Below, piece after piece: positions 6,191 through 7,448 of a stretch of DNA of 7,448 nucleotides (position 1 is the stretch's first letter; each line of letters starts with the position of its first letter). The stretch spans positions 1 to 7,448 of the forward strand of contig JAHDWY010000210.1 in NCBI GenBank assembly GCA_023384315.1. Direction: 5' to 3'. The notes beneath the pieces are model-generated. The model saw only the letters and a list, made by a program, of their open reading frames with translations. It did no database searches and was not told the origin of the DNA. This DNA is from Candidatus Hydrogenedentota bacterium. GTDB lineage: Bacteria > Hydrogenedentota > Hydrogenedentia > Hydrogenedentales > SLHB01. Made by a program: the position numbers and the translations under genes.

Positions 6191-6529
6191 GGTACGTACC
6201 CCTTCCGTATGGATTGCAAAACATCGGGTACGGTAGCACAGGGATGTGGAATGGCGCAACCGATGGGCTTGGCCAACGCGTTCGGCCATCTGCTGATTTT
6301 GGTGGAATAGGGTTGCGCTGTACGCAATGTGTTACACAACTCGTCTGACACCAGGTTTTCCTGATCTCGACAGGGATAAGGCAGCCGAAGCCCGAAGGCG
6401 CTCAGAAGAAAACTGCGAGCCGGAAGCAATAGGCGGCAACCCTGCAAACGTGGTCTTCGGGTCGCTTGGAGAGCGGTTCTCCTCGCAGCATCCGCCGAGT
6501 TCCATCGCGAAGCGGCCAGCGATTCGAGC
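6191..6529. other. Intergenic region between the ABC ATPase and transketolase genes, no gene seen
   Basis: This 339-base stretch separates two minus-strand genes. It must hold the 3' end of the ABC transcript and probably the promoter of the transketolase gene. I see two adjacent palindromes at 6313-6338 and a dyad TGGCC/GGCCA at 6270-6288 around the self-complementary core AACGCGTT. There is no clear T-tailed terminator and no convincing -35/-10 pair. The open frame across it (6187-6666, minus) is antisense or out of frame to real genes and has Arg-rich composition without motifs, so I regard it as chance. Confidence 0.55.
6313..6338. promoter_or_regulatory. Two adjacent short palindromes upstream of the transketolase gene
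   Basis: TTGCG (6313-6317) pairs with CGCAA (6323-6327) across a 5-base spacer. It is followed at once by TGTGTTACACA (6328-6338), an 11-base palindrome with one central base. They lie 123-148 bases before the transketolase start. The half-sites and spacing are typical of dimeric repressor or activator sites. No regulator gene is in the window, so the role is inferred from symmetry alone. Confidence 0.35.
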
Positions 6530-7448
6530 CTACCTTGACGACACCCACTCCGGAATTTCATCGAGCCGCACACAGGCCGCGGCCTGGCCACGTCCCGCGT
6601 CGAGCAGGGGCGGCACGGCTGTTTTGCATTTCTCTTCCGCGTAAGGGCAGCGGGGATGAAACGCACAGCCTGAGGGAGGATTCATGGGCGATGGCGGATC
6701 GCCGCGAAGGAGGATCTCGCGCCGGTCGCGCTTGTGATGCGGCTCCGGTTTGGGGATGGCGCTGATGAGGGCGCGCGTGTAGGGGTGCGCGGGGCTGCGG
6801 TAGACCTGTTCGGCGGAGCCCAACTCGACGATGCGACCGAGATACATGACGGCGATGCGGTCGGAGAGATGGTGTACCACCGAGAGATCGTGTGAAATTA
6901 AAACGAGCGTCAACCCTTCCTCACGACAGAGTTGTCCGATCAGGTTCAGGATCTGCGCCTGCACGGAAACGTCAAGCGCCGAGACCGGTTCATCGGCGAT
7001 GATGAGGCGCGGCTCCAGCGCGAGCGCGCGGGCGATGGCAATGCGCTGGCGTTGTCCGCCGGAGAACTCGTGGGGGTATTTGCGCGCATACCGCGCGGCA
7101 AGGCCGACGCGTTCCATCAAACTCGAAACTCGCGCGGATACGTCCCGGCGCGGCACGATTCGATGGACGATGAGTGGTTCCGCCAGGGCATCTTGTATGG
7201 TCATGCGTGGATTTAGCGAGGCATACGGATCCTGAAAGATCATTTGGATGCGTTTGCGCGCATCCCGCAACTCGGACCGCGATAACCGGTTTAGTTCCCG
7301 GCCTTCGAAGATGACGCGGCCGCGCGTGATGGGTGCAGCCTGCAGAATTGTCCGCGCGAGCGTCGATTTGCCGCAGCCGGACTCGCCAACCAGTCCCAAG
7401 ACCTCGCCCTGCTGAACGCTGAGCGACACGCCTTCCACGGCTTTGACC
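6530..7448 (-). CDS. OppF/DppF-type peptide ABC transporter ATP-binding protein, 5' end off right edge
   Basis: 305 complete codons are visible to the TAG at 6530-6532. The frame runs off the window at 7448, so the true start is missing; the visible N-terminus VKAVEGVS is internal to the family's first strand. With the first visible residue as 1: Walker A GESGCGKST 21-29, Q-loop MIFQDPYASLNPRMT around Q72, ABC signature FSGGQRQR 128-135, Walker B LIIADE 148-153 and switch histidine H186 in ISHDLS. The C-terminal oligopeptide/dipeptide extension carries SPAHPYTRAL and GDPPSPMNPP. Its cysteines at 261, 267, 274 and 292 make a four-cysteine set, as found in this subfamily and reported there to bind an iron-sulfur cluster. 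The protein hydrolyses ATP on the cytoplasmic face to drive uptake of peptides or similar solutes. OppF and DppF cannot be separated here. Partner ATPase, permease and binding-protein genes are expected beyond 7448. Confidence 0.93.
   Translation of the reverse strand, partial: VKAVEGVSLSVQQGEVLGLVGESGCGKSTLARTILQAAPITRGRVIFEGRELNRLSRSELRDARKRIQMIFQDPYASLNPRMTIQDALAEPLIVHRIVPRRDVSARVSSLMERVGLAARYARKYPHEFSGGQRQRIAIARALALEPRLIIADEPVSALDVSVQAQILNLIGQLCREEGLTLVLISHDLSVVHHLSDRIAVMYLGRIVELGSAEQVYRSPAHPYTRALISAIPKPEPHHKRDRREILLRGDPPSPMNPPSGCAFHPRCPYAEEKCKTAVPPLLDAGRGQAAACVRLDEIPEWVSSR

Noticed and set aside
6187..6666. 159-codon minus-strand frame between and over the ABC ATPase end and the transketolase start
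   Set aside because: It is out of frame with the ATPase, Arg-rich and without motifs; its first part overlaps conserved ATPase coding sequence.
4286..7448. A shared operon of the ABC ATPase and transketolase genes
   Set aside because: Both are on the minus strand, but 339 non-coding bases with their own dyads separate them, and the functions are unrelated.
1..7448. The window as one functional system or defence island
   Set aside because: Strands alternate, gene roles are unrelated housekeeping or export functions, and no nuclease, toxin, integrase or repeat array is present.

Overview
The window is moderately GC-rich bacterial DNA holding six protein-coding genes. Each has a Shine-Dalgarno-type start where the start is visible. 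The mix of a lipoprotein metallophosphoesterase, a small mono-cluster ferredoxin, a large secreted (alpha/alpha)-toroid-like protein, a divergent transketolase and a peptide/nickel-type ABC ATPase fits an environmental heterotroph with a Sec/lipoprotein export system. The style resembles uncultured Planctomycetes- or Hydrogenedentes-like lineages, but this is an impression from protein flavour and not a taxonomic call.

Layout: 1-613 (minus) is the N-terminal part of a lipoprotein metallophosphoesterase that runs off the left edge. 778-960 (plus) is a 60-residue ferredoxin of the divergent mono-cluster type. 1096-1788 (minus) is a membrane-anchored protein whose C-terminus reads like an alpha-crystallin/Hsp20 domain. 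2045-4075 (plus) is a 676-residue secreted protein of unrecognised family that looks like an alpha-helical toroid carbohydrate-active enzyme with a C-terminal beta domain. 4286-6190 (minus) is a 634-residue single-chain transketolase-family enzyme. 6530-7448 (minus) is an OppF/DppF-type ABC transporter ATPase that runs off the right edge.

Organisation: the first five genes alternate in strand, giving two divergent promoter regions (614-777 and 1789-2044) and two convergent junctions. Each convergent junction carries a strong perfect hairpin (1034-1066 and 4227-4260). The 4076-4285 junction also contains several short inverted repeats, including one nearly loopless palindrome, and is the most structured non-coding DNA here. 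The two minus-strand genes on the right are separated by about 340 bases and are unlikely to share an operon.

I see no operon, defence island, CRISPR array, tRNA, rRNA, transposase or integrase, and no evidence that these genes form one system. The points most worth following up are the Hsp20-like membrane protein, the unassigned secreted toroid protein, the ligand changes in the ferredoxin and metallophosphoesterase, and the palindrome cluster at 4090-4218.
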